A DNA stretch of 52,803 nt from an uncultured Eisenbergiella sp. (GTDB taxonomy: Bacteria; Bacillota; Clostridia; Lachnospirales; Lachnospiraceae). The notes beneath the pieces are model-generated. The model saw only the letters and a program-made list of their open reading frames with translations, was not told the DNA's origin and searched no databases. Shown here piece after piece: positions 42,336 to 50,854 of this stretch; positions within the stretch are counted from its first letter, which is position 1; each line of letters opens with the position of its first letter. The position numbers and the translations under genes are program-made. The stretch is taken from the NCBI GenBank assembly GCA_910585455.1, contig CAJUEL010000035.1, forward strand, positions 1 through 52,803, written 5' to 3'.

Positions 42336-42457
42336 TACGGGCAGAGACCCGAAAAACCTTCGGTTTTCCGGGTTCGCTTCGCTCATCAAATAGGCAAAGA
42401 TGCATCTGCCCAGGCAAGCCTGGCATATGCATCTTCACCCGTTTGACTCTGCCCTTT
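42336..42457 (-). ncRNA. Candidate structured small RNA
   Basis: A closing stem CTCTGCCC (42447-42454) with GGGCAGAG (42339-42346) encloses two arms. One is GATGCA/TGCATC (42399-42404, 42428-42433) stacked on CCAGGC-AA-GCCTGG (42410-42423). The other is CCCGAAAAACC (42348-42358) with GGTTTTCCGGG (42362-42372). An extended -10 TGATATAAT at 42472-42464 would start the RNA near 42457, just at the closing stem, and the 3' side runs into TATTTTG, a weak terminator tail. No class is recognised. Confidence 0.5.
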
Positions 42458-42463
42458 GCGTAC

Positions 42464-42472
42464 ATTATATCA
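42464..42472 (-). promoter_or_regulatory. Extended -10 promoter of the candidate small RNA
   Basis: The minus strand reads TGATATAAT, a perfect TGn extended -10 element. It is the third copy of this motif in 240 bases. A good -35 hexamer is not seen at 17 bases. Confidence 0.5.
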
Positions 42473-42555
42473 TATATGTTTACATTCTTCTACATAAATT
42501 CACCATAATTCTAAACTATCCTCCGCATCAATCATTACTTTTCACGGGGTGGGGA

Positions 42556-42869
42556 GGCAGTTTTCCAGCGGGGACAGGCTCACGGAGCGGGGAAGGCAGG
42601 CAGGGCAGCGCCAGACACAGGATGTTTCCGGTCGCTTTATCCGGAGCTGAGAAATTCCCAAAATGACAGGGGATTCCTGCAGCAGGGCGCAATACTGTCC
42701 GAACGCAGTGAGTTTATTGCGCCCTGCTGCGCTCAGGAATATCCTGGCATTTTGTGGAATTTCCTGCTCCGGATAACGCGGCCGGAAACATCCTGTGTCT
42801 GGCGCTGCCCTGCCTGCCGCGTGCCTGCCTTCCCCGCCTCTGTGAGCCTGTCCCCGCCGGAAAACTGCC
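42556..42869. repeat. Giant inverted repeat (about 139- and 155-bp arms)
   Basis: Sequence from 42556 (GGCAGTTTTCC) to 42694 recurs as the reverse complement from 42869 back to 42715, with a loop of about 20 bases. Blocks such as GGGGACAGGCTCAC, GGGCAGCGCCAGACACAGG, ATGTTTCCGG and GCAGCAGGGCGCAATA are present in both arms. The right arm has a small insertion near 42820. It lies 30 bases behind the stop of the exporter gene 42899-44668 and contains no convincing gene. No target-site duplication is visible. Confidence 0.9.
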
Positions 42870-42898
42870 TGTACCGCCCGGAAATTGATTTCCCTGCG

Positions 42899-44668
42899 TC
42901 ACTGGTACCACTTTGCCTGTTCCTTCCAGATGCGGGCGTACTCGCCGCCGGCTGCCAGAAGCGTCTCATGCCGGCCGCACTCCGCCAGGCGTCCGTCCTT
43001 CATGACGATGATCCGGTCCGCCAAGCGGCAAATCCCCACACGATGGGAAATGATGACGGCGGTTTTCCGGCGGGTCATCTCCATAAACTTTGACAAAATT
43101 TCGTACTCCGCCAGCGGGTCCAGGGCGCTGGTCGGCTCATCGAAAATGACGATCTCACAGTCCTTCCACAGTCCCCTTGCGACGGCAACCTTCTGCCATT
43201 CCCCGCCGGACAGCTCCTGCCCGCCAAACTCCCTGCCCAGCTGCACATCCAGTCCGCCCAGCTCTTCCGCAAAATCCGGTCCCGCCACGCGGGCAAGCAG
43301 CGCCTCCATCGCTTCCGTATCCGCCATGCGCGCCGGATCGCTGATACCGACATTTTCGCGCAGAGAAAAGGAATAATGCACAAAATCCTGCGATACGGCG
43401 GAAATATGGGCATACAGACTTTTCCGGATCATGCCGTCCGTTTTTTGCCCGTCGTAAAAAATACCGCCCTGCGCAGGAAGATAAGCGCCGGTCAGAAGCT
43501 TTGCAAAGGTGGTCTTGCCGGAGCCGTTCTCTCCCACTATCACCACATGCTCCCCCTTCTCGATTTCGCAGGTAAGGCCGCGCAAAGCCTCTGCCCTGCT
43601 GCCGCTGTAGCAAAAATGCACGTCCCGCGCCTCTATCTTTTCTGAAAAAGGGCAATAGGCTGCATCGCCGTCCGTCTCCGTCGGAATCCGGAAAAAATCA
43701 TAATAATCCTCCACCACATGATATGTGGAGACAGCCTGAAACACCATCTGCAAAAGCGTCGCCATCCCCGCGTCATAGGCGGTAAAGGCCGACAGGCAGG
43801 CGGCAAAGGCTCCCACGGATATTTTTCCCTGCATCATCAGATAAAAGGACAGTCCGATATTGCACACATAACAGAGATTGATCACGATGATACCGTACAC
43901 CTGCTTTTTCCCCACATCCAGATTCGTTCTGTAATATTCCTCCGCCCGCTGCCCATTTGCCCGCTCCCACAGCTTTGTCAGATACGCCTCCAGCCCCAGC
44001 ACCCGCATTTCCCGCACGGAATCTCTGCGGGAAAACAGTCCTCTTAAATAATTGCACCGCCGCAAAATGCCGCTCTGGCTGCGCCGCAGTGCGGTGAGGC
44101 GCTTTTCGAAATAAATTTTGGAGAGCAGAGAGGGCAGGAGGGAAAAAAGACCTGTCACCACCAAAACCGGCGAATACCGCCCCACTACCGCCATCAGCCC
44201 AATCCCCGTGACCGCGCTGCGCAGGGAAAGCAGCAGCTGCTCAAAGAAAGTGAACTGGCTGTTTTCCCCCGCCTCCGCCCGGTAAAACCGGTCCAGCGTT
44301 TCCGGATTTTCCAGCGCTTCCAGACGGATTTTTCCGGAAAAGTCCACCAGCAGACTGCCGAAATATTTTTCCCCCAGAATCCGCGCCCGGCGGGACTGGG
44401 CCCGAAAAACCACCTCCGTGACAGGCGCGCACGCCAGACAAAGGCCATAGAGCGCGATCGCCCAATAAAGCGCGGATTTTACCCCAAAGCCGTCCGTTTT
44501 GTCTGCCCCGCTTCCCGCCAGCTCCAAAATGCGCGCAAGCAGAATCGGCGCAAGCAGGCTGACGAAGATTCCCACAAAATCCAGTCCAAAGGACATGAGA
44601 AAAAATTTCGGAAACGCCCGGTAACAATCCCGGAAGGTGTATCCGATATAGCGAATCGCTTTTTTCAT
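42899..44668 (-). CDS. ABC exporter half-transporter, pair 2, subunit 2
   Basis: A 589-residue half-transporter: membrane domain (about residues 15-310), then an ATPase domain with Walker A GENGSGKTT, signature LSGGEWQKVAVA, Walker B IVIFDEPTSALDP and H-loop ISHRVGICRLAD. It overlaps its partner (44665-46449) by the four bases ATGA, so the two are translationally coupled. The SALDP and HRVGICR variants match subunit 1 of pair 1. The protein ends KWYQ, like the KWYL-type ends of pair 1. Confidence 0.88.
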   Translation of the reverse strand: MKKAIRYIGYTFRDCYRAFPKFFLMSFGLDFVGIFVSLLAPILLARILELAGSGADKTDGFGVKSALYWAIALYGLCLACAPVTEVVFRAQSRRARILGEKYFGSLLVDFSGKIRLEALENPETLDRFYRAEAGENSQFTFFEQLLLSLRSAVTGIGLMAVVGRYSPVLVVTGLFSLLPSLLSKIYFEKRLTALRRSQSGILRRCNYLRGLFSRRDSVREMRVLGLEAYLTKLWERANGQRAEEYYRTNLDVGKKQVYGIIVINLCYVCNIGLSFYLMMQGKISVGAFAACLSAFTAYDAGMATLLQMVFQAVSTYHVVEDYYDFFRIPTETDGDAAYCPFSEKIEARDVHFCYSGSRAEALRGLTCEIEKGEHVVIVGENGSGKTTFAKLLTGAYLPAQGGIFYDGQKTDGMIRKSLYAHISAVSQDFVHYSFSLRENVGISDPARMADTEAMEALLARVAGPDFAEELGGLDVQLGREFGGQELSGGEWQKVAVARGLWKDCEIVIFDEPTSALDPLAEYEILSKFMEMTRRKTAVIISHRVGICRLADRIIVMKDGRLAECGRHETLLAAGGEYARIWKEQAKWYQ

Positions 44669-46449
44669 CCCTGCTCTCCTCCTTCCCTGTAAAGGGAGCT
44701 CTGCACCAGAAACATGGCGCGGTACAGTCCCTGTCTGGCCATCAGCTCCTCATGGCTTCCTTCCTGCACGATTCTGCCGCCGTCCAGCACGAAAATCCGG
44801 TCCGCCATTTTGGCGCTGGCGAGCCTGTGGGAAATCATGACGGTACCCCGCTCCTCAAAAATCCGTGCAAAATTTTCATACATGCGGCTCTCCGCCAGAG
44901 GGTCCAGAGAAGCGGTCGGCTCGTCCAGGATCACATATTTCGCATCAGACACAAAGGCGCGCGCCATCGCCAGCTTCTGCCATTGCCCCCTGGAAAGATC
45001 CTGCCCGTTTTCCGTCAGCTTTCCCAGGCTCCTGTCCAGCCCCTCCGGATGCCCCGTTGCAAGCTCCTTTGCGTCCGCGCGCCCAAGCGCCGCCAGAAGC
45101 CGCTCATCCTCCTGAAAGCTCTTTAAGTTGCCAAAGGCCACATTTTCCCGCAGTGTCAGCTGATATGCGCCAAAATCCTGAAATACCGCCGAAAAAATCC
45201 GGGTGCGCAAGGCCGGGGAAAGCGCCCGCACCGGCACGCCGCCCACGCTTATCCGGCCCGCCTTCGGCTCATACAGACCGCAAAGCAGCTTGACGATCGT
45301 GGATTTTCCTGCGCCGTTCTCCCCCACAAAGGCGATGCGCTCCCCTTCCCGCAGGGTGAAGCTGACGTCCTTTAACACCTCCCGCTTCGTCCCCGGATAC
45401 CGGAAGCTGACGTGAGAAAAGGCGATATCATAGCCGGACAGGCTCTCCACATGCCCCAGATCCGTCCGCACAGGAAGCGCCAGAAATTCCCTATAATAAT
45501 TGATTTCCATCGCAACGGACAAAAGCCACACCATCTGCCTGCTGCAGTCATGCAGGTTGTTCCCGATTCCCGCCACCGCATGCAGCGCCGCCGCAAACTG
45601 CCCGATCGAAAGGCTGCCCCCCCAAAAGCCTGACGCCGCCGCGCAGATCACGAACACCAGATAGACCACGTTCAAAAGCCTGGCCGCCACATCCGCATAC
45701 ATGCCCCGCTTTTGTTCCTCTATGGCAATATCCGCATATCTGGCGCTGTAAAAATCCCATTTCTGCGCAAACAGCTGCTCCGCCCCGAAAAGCTTCCGCT
45801 CAAACATCGCGTGCTTGTCGGTGGCAAGCCGCTTTAACTCCGCCATCCGCCGTCTGGAATCCGCTCCCTCAAAGGTTACGGCAAAATTGCGCCCCGCCGC
45901 ATAATAGCCCAGCAACAGCATCGGAATGCCCACCAGTACGATGCCCAGCCCGATCCACGGGGAAATAGTAAAAATCACCGCCATGGAAAAAAGCAGGGTC
46001 AGCGTCTTTTGCAGGATGAATAAAAAGTTCAGGGCACAATTGTAAACGCCCGTCTCCGGCTCCTGTGACATTTTTGTAAATAGCTCCTGCATCTGCCGGT
46101 TTTCAAAGGAGGCGTATTCCAGCTGTGTCATGCGCCCGGCGATGTCCGGCGCCATCCGTTCCATCAGCCTGACGGACACGATCTGCATCAAATAGAGCCC
46201 GATGCGCTGCAGGGAGGCGCCCAGCGTCAGCAAAAGCACCAGACATATGCCATGCCTGAACACGTCCTCCGTTTCCCCCAGTCCCCGGGCATAGGTCAGC
46301 GCGCTGTCCACGATCCTCTGCAGCATCAGCGTCTGGAGACCTGCAAACGGCGTCGTCAGGATTTCACAGCAAAAGGCTGCCAGCGCATATCCGGGCACAT
46401 ACCGCAGAATCGTCCTGATGCAAAAGAGGCAGTTTTTCAAAATTTTCAT
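44665..46449 (-). CDS. ABC exporter half-transporter, pair 2, subunit 1
   Basis: A 594-residue half-transporter with six predicted helices (residues 15-310) and an ATPase domain. Walker A is GENGAGKST, Walker B YVILDEPTASLDP, and H-loop ISHRLASAKMAD. The signature motif reads LSRGQWQK instead of LSGGQ, which may weaken one of the two composite ATP sites. TASLDP and HRLA match subunit 2 of pair 1. The ribosome site is weak, and an extended -10 TGCTAAAAT lies 67 bases upstream. Confidence 0.88.
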   Translation of the reverse strand: MKILKNCLFCIRTILRYVPGYALAAFCCEILTTPFAGLQTLMLQRIVDSALTYARGLGETEDVFRHGICLVLLLTLGASLQRIGLYLMQIVSVRLMERMAPDIAGRMTQLEYASFENRQMQELFTKMSQEPETGVYNCALNFLFILQKTLTLLFSMAVIFTISPWIGLGIVLVGIPMLLLGYYAAGRNFAVTFEGADSRRRMAELKRLATDKHAMFERKLFGAEQLFAQKWDFYSARYADIAIEEQKRGMYADVAARLLNVVYLVFVICAAASGFWGGSLSIGQFAAALHAVAGIGNNLHDCSRQMVWLLSVAMEINYYREFLALPVRTDLGHVESLSGYDIAFSHVSFRYPGTKREVLKDVSFTLREGERIAFVGENGAGKSTIVKLLCGLYEPKAGRISVGGVPVRALSPALRTRIFSAVFQDFGAYQLTLRENVAFGNLKSFQEDERLLAALGRADAKELATGHPEGLDRSLGKLTENGQDLSRGQWQKLAMARAFVSDAKYVILDEPTASLDPLAESRMYENFARIFEERGTVMISHRLASAKMADRIFVLDGGRIVQEGSHEELMARQGLYRAMFLVQSSLYREGGEQG

Positions 46450-46515
46450 GGGTGGGTGACTCCTTTCGGGAGAATGCCGCCGTCAGTTTTTTCGCACGGT
46501 CAGCTTTCATTTGTA

Positions 46516-46524
46516 ATTTTAGCA
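46516..46524 (-). promoter_or_regulatory. Extended -10 upstream of exporter pair 2
   Basis: The minus strand reads TGCTAAAAT, identical to the motif before the MORN gene. No clear -35 is seen. The rest of 46450-46723 is AT-rich and holds no gene that I can support. Confidence 0.4.
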
Positions 46525-46723
46525 GAATTTCAGAGGAATGTTTTGAAGTTGTATGATTTTGCAGAATTTTTGTTATATTTGGAAGTGAGTTTTTCGCACT
46601 TTAGCCTTCGCCCCACCTGCAACAGAGAAAAGCAACTGTCTTTTCGGAAAAGTGTTCCTGCTCTTCGCTTCTCTTAACACCCCTGCAAACCAGATTTTTT
46701 CGACATGATATGTTGAATTAATA

Positions 46724-47005
46724 TTATATGTGGGTTGCCTGCAGATGAAAAGTAATCTCGCTATCTGCGCATGGAAAATCTATTTCATATTCTTTTTTTG
46801 AACCCCGATTTATGTAATTGCCACCGCACCGTATAATTTCACATAAAGTATACAAAATAGACATTGTTTTAGGACAAAATCCTGTTGGTACTTCATATTG
46901 GCAATGAAATGTATCCCCTGTCTCAAATCCCAGTCTACAACTTCCAGCTTTCCCGGATGTTACAGAAATCGTAAATTCCCAATCTTCAGTAATCCATTTA
47001 TTCAT
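46724..47005 (-). CDS. TIGR04076-like small protein
   Basis: A 93-residue protein starting MNKWITEDWEFTISV, with GDTFHCQYEVPTGFCPKTM in the middle and repeated cysteines. The VPTGFCPKTMSILY pattern fits the TIGR04076 family of short, Cys-containing proteins of unknown function. ATG 47005 follows GGAGG at a good distance. It is transcribed toward exporter pair 2, but 274 bases separate them. Confidence 0.65.
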   Translation of the reverse strand: MNKWITEDWEFTISVTSGKAGSCRLGFETGDTFHCQYEVPTGFCPKTMSILYTLCEIIRCGGNYINRGSKKEYEIDFPCADSEITFHLQATHI

Positions 47006-47186
47006 ATTCACAGCCTCCACATATTCTATTTGGTAATGCAGGTATAGCTTTTTTTAACGGGCACACAATTCCGAAAAGGGAGAAAAGCAATTGCCACCTT
47101 CAAAAGCATAATTAGCAGCAAATGATTTGCCATGAGAATGTTCCACTTTCTGGCGGCGATTTCCCTGATATCCCCTTCGCTGTAGC

Positions 47187-47259
47187 AATGCCATCAGGTT
47201 TTGTGGCGGTGCCGGGAACGGAGCGCAGAGCCGGCGCCGCCACAAAACCTGATGGCATT
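47187..47259. repeat. Perfect 23-bp inverted repeat between TIGR04076-like and methyltransferase genes
   Basis: AATGCCATCAGGTTTTGTGG (start of the left arm, 47187-47209) is matched without error by 47237-47259, with a 27-base GC-rich loop. It follows the methyltransferase 3' end by about 46 bases. No T-run follows on the minus strand. The rest of 47006-47305 contains no gene that I can support. Confidence 0.85.
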
Positions 47260-47305
47260 TCCCGCAGGCAAACGTTTATCAGCATCCGGAATCGCCCTGC
47301 CCCCG

Positions 47306-48061
47306 TCAGCGCTGCTTCACCGTTCTGGTGGCGAAAAAGCATGGGATGTTCATCTGGTGCAGCCGCCCGGAGCCGTTTGTATCCTCATATAAATCCGTCA
47401 GCCCAAATCCCGCTTCGAGCTGACCCCCGATTTGCTCCTCCAGCGTATGAGAAAACTGCACCCCGTCGTTATTTCGTTCCAGCTGCTCCATCTGCTCCGG
47501 ATTATGCAGCGGATTAAACGGAAAGGAATTGACCACCTCTTTTTCGTCGTCACCGGCAAATAAAAAGTTGATTCCATTATCCAGCCCCGCAAGAAGGATT
47601 CCGGAGGGCTTCAATATTCGATAGCACTCCCTCCAGATCGGCTTGACCTCCTCCACATAGCAGTTCGCTACGGGATGAAAAATAATATCAAAACATTCAT
47701 CCGCAAAGGGCAGCCTTTTTGTCATATCCCCTCTGACGATTTCGATATCATACTGTTCTCTTTCGGCGACAATCCGTTCACTTTTTAACTGTTCTTCGGA
47801 ATAGTCAAGCACCGTGCATATCGCGCCCAGGGCGGCAAAAACCGGCATTTGCTGTCCGCCGCCGCTCGCCAGCCCCAGAACTTTTTTGTTTTTCAGGTCT
47901 CCAAACCATTCGTGCGGGACATATCTGGTCGGGGTCAGTTTTACATTCCAGTTCCCGCGTTGTGCGTTCTCATAGACGGAATGATCAATCGGTTTTCCCC
48001 ATTCCCATCCTTCTTTGACCCAGCTGTCAATTGTTTTGGCGTTGATATTCTGATAAGACAT
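47306..48061 (-). CDS. Class I SAM-dependent methyltransferase
   Basis: A 251-residue protein. The SAM motif is KVLGLASGGGQQMPVFAALG, followed by the acidic motif CTVLDYSEEQL, IVRGDMTKRLPFADECFDII and YRILKPSGILLAG. This is a methyltransferase-11 type fold; the substrate is unknown. ATG 48061 follows GGAGG. It lies 29 bases behind the Cof-type phosphatase, so the two are probably co-transcribed. Confidence 0.88.
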   Translation of the reverse strand: MSYQNINAKTIDSWVKEGWEWGKPIDHSVYENAQRGNWNVKLTPTRYVPHEWFGDLKNKKVLGLASGGGQQMPVFAALGAICTVLDYSEEQLKSERIVAEREQYDIEIVRGDMTKRLPFADECFDIIFHPVANCYVEEVKPIWRECYRILKPSGILLAGLDNGINFLFAGDDEKEVVNSFPFNPLHNPEQMEQLERNNDGVQFSHTLEEQIGGQLEAGFGLTDLYEDTNGSGRLHQMNIPCFFATRTVKQR

Positions 48062-48090
48062 TGCTTTCCTCCGTTCTCTTTATACCTTTT

Positions 48091-48870
48091 TCAAATGATC
48101 CATTTTTCCAACCAAGCGGCTACGCCATCCTTCTCATTTGAAAGCGTTATGGCATCGGCAACAGCTTTTACCTCCTGTATCGCATTCCCCATCGCTACGC
48201 CGATGCCGCATAGCTTCAACATGCCGATATCCGCGTAATCATCTCCAAAAGCAACGATTTCTGATACATCCACATGACATGCTTCACATACTGCCAGGAT
48301 TGCCTTTTCCTTTGTAATCCCGCTTTTCGTAAACTTGTACCAATCGCCATCCGAAAAGCGTTGGCTGTCAAGCTCCGAAAAATGTCCGCATAATTTCTTC
48401 GCCACATTGGAATCGGGGATTTCAACACATATCTTCAATGCCTCATGGTTAAAGTCAGAAAAATCCGTATACATGCTGTCCCCCCAGCTTTTATCCTGTT
48501 CTTTTGGATTGGTTTTGTAATTCCAATAATGGGCGTCTAATGTATCAACCGTTATTTCACAATCTGCGCCACATATCCTTCTTGCCGCTTCAATAAAACC
48601 GTTTACTTCCAGCGCCGAAAAAACAGAGGAACAAATAATAGTTCCGTTTACCCGCACGAATGCCCCGCCGCTGCTGATCAGGATATCCGGCTTTAGTTCC
48701 TTTAAAAATTTCAGGCAGTTTTGCTCACCTCTGGATGTCGAAATGCCGATCAGGAAGCCCTGCTCTTTGCATTTGGAAACGACTTCTAAAGTATGCCGGG
48801 ACAGTGTTTTGTCATCTCTGAGCAAAGTGCCATCCAGATCAAAAAGCAGTATTCTTTTGGGGACCTCCAT
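48091..48870 (-). CDS. Cof-type HAD hydrolase
   Basis: A 259-residue phosphatase of HAD subfamily IIB. Nucleophile Asp11 and acid Asp13 are in LLFDLDGTLL, motif II is GISTSRG, Lys is in TKSGITKEKAI, and motif IV is VAFGDDYADIGML. Members dephosphorylate sugar phosphates or FMN. ATG 48870 is behind GGAGG. Confidence 0.92.
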   Translation of the reverse strand: MEVPKRILLFDLDGTLLRDDKTLSRHTLEVVSKCKEQGFLIGISTSRGEQNCLKFLKELKPDILISSGGAFVRVNGTIICSSVFSALEVNGFIEAARRICGADCEITVDTLDAHYWNYKTNPKEQDKSWGDSMYTDFSDFNHEALKICVEIPDSNVAKKLCGHFSELDSQRFSDGDWYKFTKSGITKEKAILAVCEACHVDVSEIVAFGDDYADIGMLKLCGIGVAMGNAIQEVKAVADAITLSNEKDGVAAWLEKWII

Positions 48871-48945
48871 AATATATTCCTCCAGATTTTCGTTAAATCG
48901 ATCGCAAATCTATCATACCATATTCTTTGGTTTTCAGATACAAAT

Positions 48946-50670
48946 TTACTCAAATTTTCTGTCATAAAGCAATGCCGCAATCAGAACCACAAAACACGAA
49001 CCTGCATTATGCACCAAGGCCCCCGTTGTCGGGTTTAGTACACCTGATACGGAACAGGCTACGGCGATAAAATTGATGCACATGGAGAGAGTAATACTGA
49101 ATTTAATTGTTGCTATGGTGGCATTTGACAGCTTTTTCAAATAAGGAATTTTCGAAATATCGTCACTCATAAGGGCAATATCCGCTGCCTCCACCGCAAT
49201 GTCGCTTCCCATGCTGCCCATTGCCACACCTACATCGGCAGTTTTAAGGGCGGGAGCATCATTTACGCCATCGCCAATCATACATACACGTTTTCCCTGT
49301 TTCTGCATTTCTGAAATGCTGGCTACCTTTTCTTCCGGAAGCAAATCGGCTTTCACTTCCGTAATACCTGCCTGCTTTGCAAAGTAAGCTGCCGTTTTTT
49401 TGTTATCTCCAGTCAGCAATACTGTATTTGTGTTCATACCGGACAATTTTGCGACCATCGCTCCGGCTTCCGGTCTTAATACATCAGATAATGCAATCAT
49501 GCCAAGGCAGGAATCGCCGTCCGCGACAATAACCGCCGCTTTTCCCTGCATACGCAGCTGTTCCAATTCCTTATTTACATTTTGCGAAAGAATGATGCCG
49601 TTCTGCCGGATAAATTTTTCATTTCCAATACACAGTCTAAAGCCGGATATCTCCGCATAAATCCCTTTCCCGCTTTGCATTTGAAAAGAATCGGATTCCA
49701 TAAGCTTCACACCTTTTTCCTTTGCATGGGCTACAATCGCTTTTCCTAATGGATGCTCGCTTTTCATTTCGGCAGAGGCTGTCAGTGCAAGCAGCTTACT
49801 TTCACCGATATTTTCATCCAAAGTTATAATGTCGCTTACTTCCAACTTCCCATAAGTCAATGTACCCGTCTTATCAAATGCCAGGGTGGTCACCTTCCCC
49901 ATTTTTTCAAGCGCTTCTCCTGATTTGATGATTACACCATGCTTTGTTGCCTGCCCTATGGCTGCCATAATCGCTGTCGGGGTGGCAAGCACTAAGGCAC
50001 ACGGGCAAAATACCACTAAGACGGTTACCGCCCTCACAATATCCCGCGTAAGGAACCCTGTGATAACAGCAATGCTCAGAGCGACGGGCACGAGCCAGCT
50101 CGCACATTTATCGGCAATTCTCTGCATTGGCGCCTGCCTGCTTTCCGCGTCCTGAACCATTCGTATCAGCTTCTGCAAAGAACTGTCCATGCCCACTTTG
50201 GTTGCCCGTAAATCTATAGCGCCAAACCGGTTGATTGTTCCGCAAAAAACTTCCTCCCCTGTTCCTTTGTCAACCGGAAGAGATTCTCCCGTCATAATGG
50301 ACTGGTCAATGGAGGTTTCTCCATGGATAATAATCCCGTCAACAGGAATTGTTTCTCCCGGCAGCACACGAAGTATATCATTCTGCCTGATCTGGTCTGC
50401 AGGAATCATTTTCTCGGATTCTGCTTCTGATTTTCCGTTTTCGTTTTCTTTGCCTGTAATCAGCCTTCCCTGCGCCGGGACAAGACTGATCAGCTTTTTC
50501 AGCCCTTTTTTCGCCCTGTTTGTCGTCATATCTTCCAGGATAGCACCGATTGCCATAATAAAGGCAACTTCACCGGCAGCGAATAAATCCCCTATGGCGA
50601 TTGCCGCCATCATGGCAACGCTTATCAGCAGCGCAGAGGATATTTTACTGATTCCTTTATTATGAATCAC
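48946..50670 (-). pseudogene. 5'-truncated heavy-metal P1B-type ATPase
   Basis: A 574-codon open frame with the metal-site motif FCPCALVLATPTA, phosphorylation motif FDKTGTLTYG, SEHPLG, and GDGVNDAP, and the C-terminal helices intact. The N-terminus begins in the middle of the protein (IHNKGISKISSALLISVAMM), so the metal-binding domain and the first two helices (usually 80-150 residues) are gone. In frame, sequence similar to the family continues only a few codons upstream (AVWRV) and then meets a TGA. The only start is GTG 50670, without proper spacing. The break abuts transposon-type genes, so truncation by insertion or deletion is likely. Confidence 0.75.
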
Positions 50671-50762
50671 TCTCCATACCGCAGTTCATGGCTAATTAAA
50701 GGGAACAAAAAGAAAGGAAAAGCACAATCCAGACGGTATCAGCGGCAAGATACAAGAATAAA

Positions 50763-50791
50763 TTGTGATTACACAAGATTGGTGTTATAAT
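50763..50791 (+). promoter_or_regulatory. Promoter of the XRE-tnpV unit
   Basis: TTGTGA (50763-50768), 17 bases, TATAAT (50786-50791). A GC hairpin CCGGGGC/GCCCCGG (50808-50825) follows in the leader. Confidence 0.75.
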
Positions 50792-50854
50792 AAGAGAAAA
50801 GTTCCTGCCGGGGCAGCCGCCCCGGTGGTATGGATAGAAAGGCAGGAAAACAAT

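Noticed and set aside
42030..42900. CRISPR array
   Set aside because: The repeated motifs are promoter-like and palindromes of differing sequence; there is no regular repeat-spacer spacing and no cas gene.
42400..43093. Small frames within the giant inverted repeat
   Set aside because: Symmetry of the arms creates matching open frames on both strands; none has a credible start or motif.
47054..47245. Small Arg-rich frames around the 23-bp inverted repeat
   Set aside because: They read through the palindrome, have no ribosome site, and overlapping frames on both strands are equally open.
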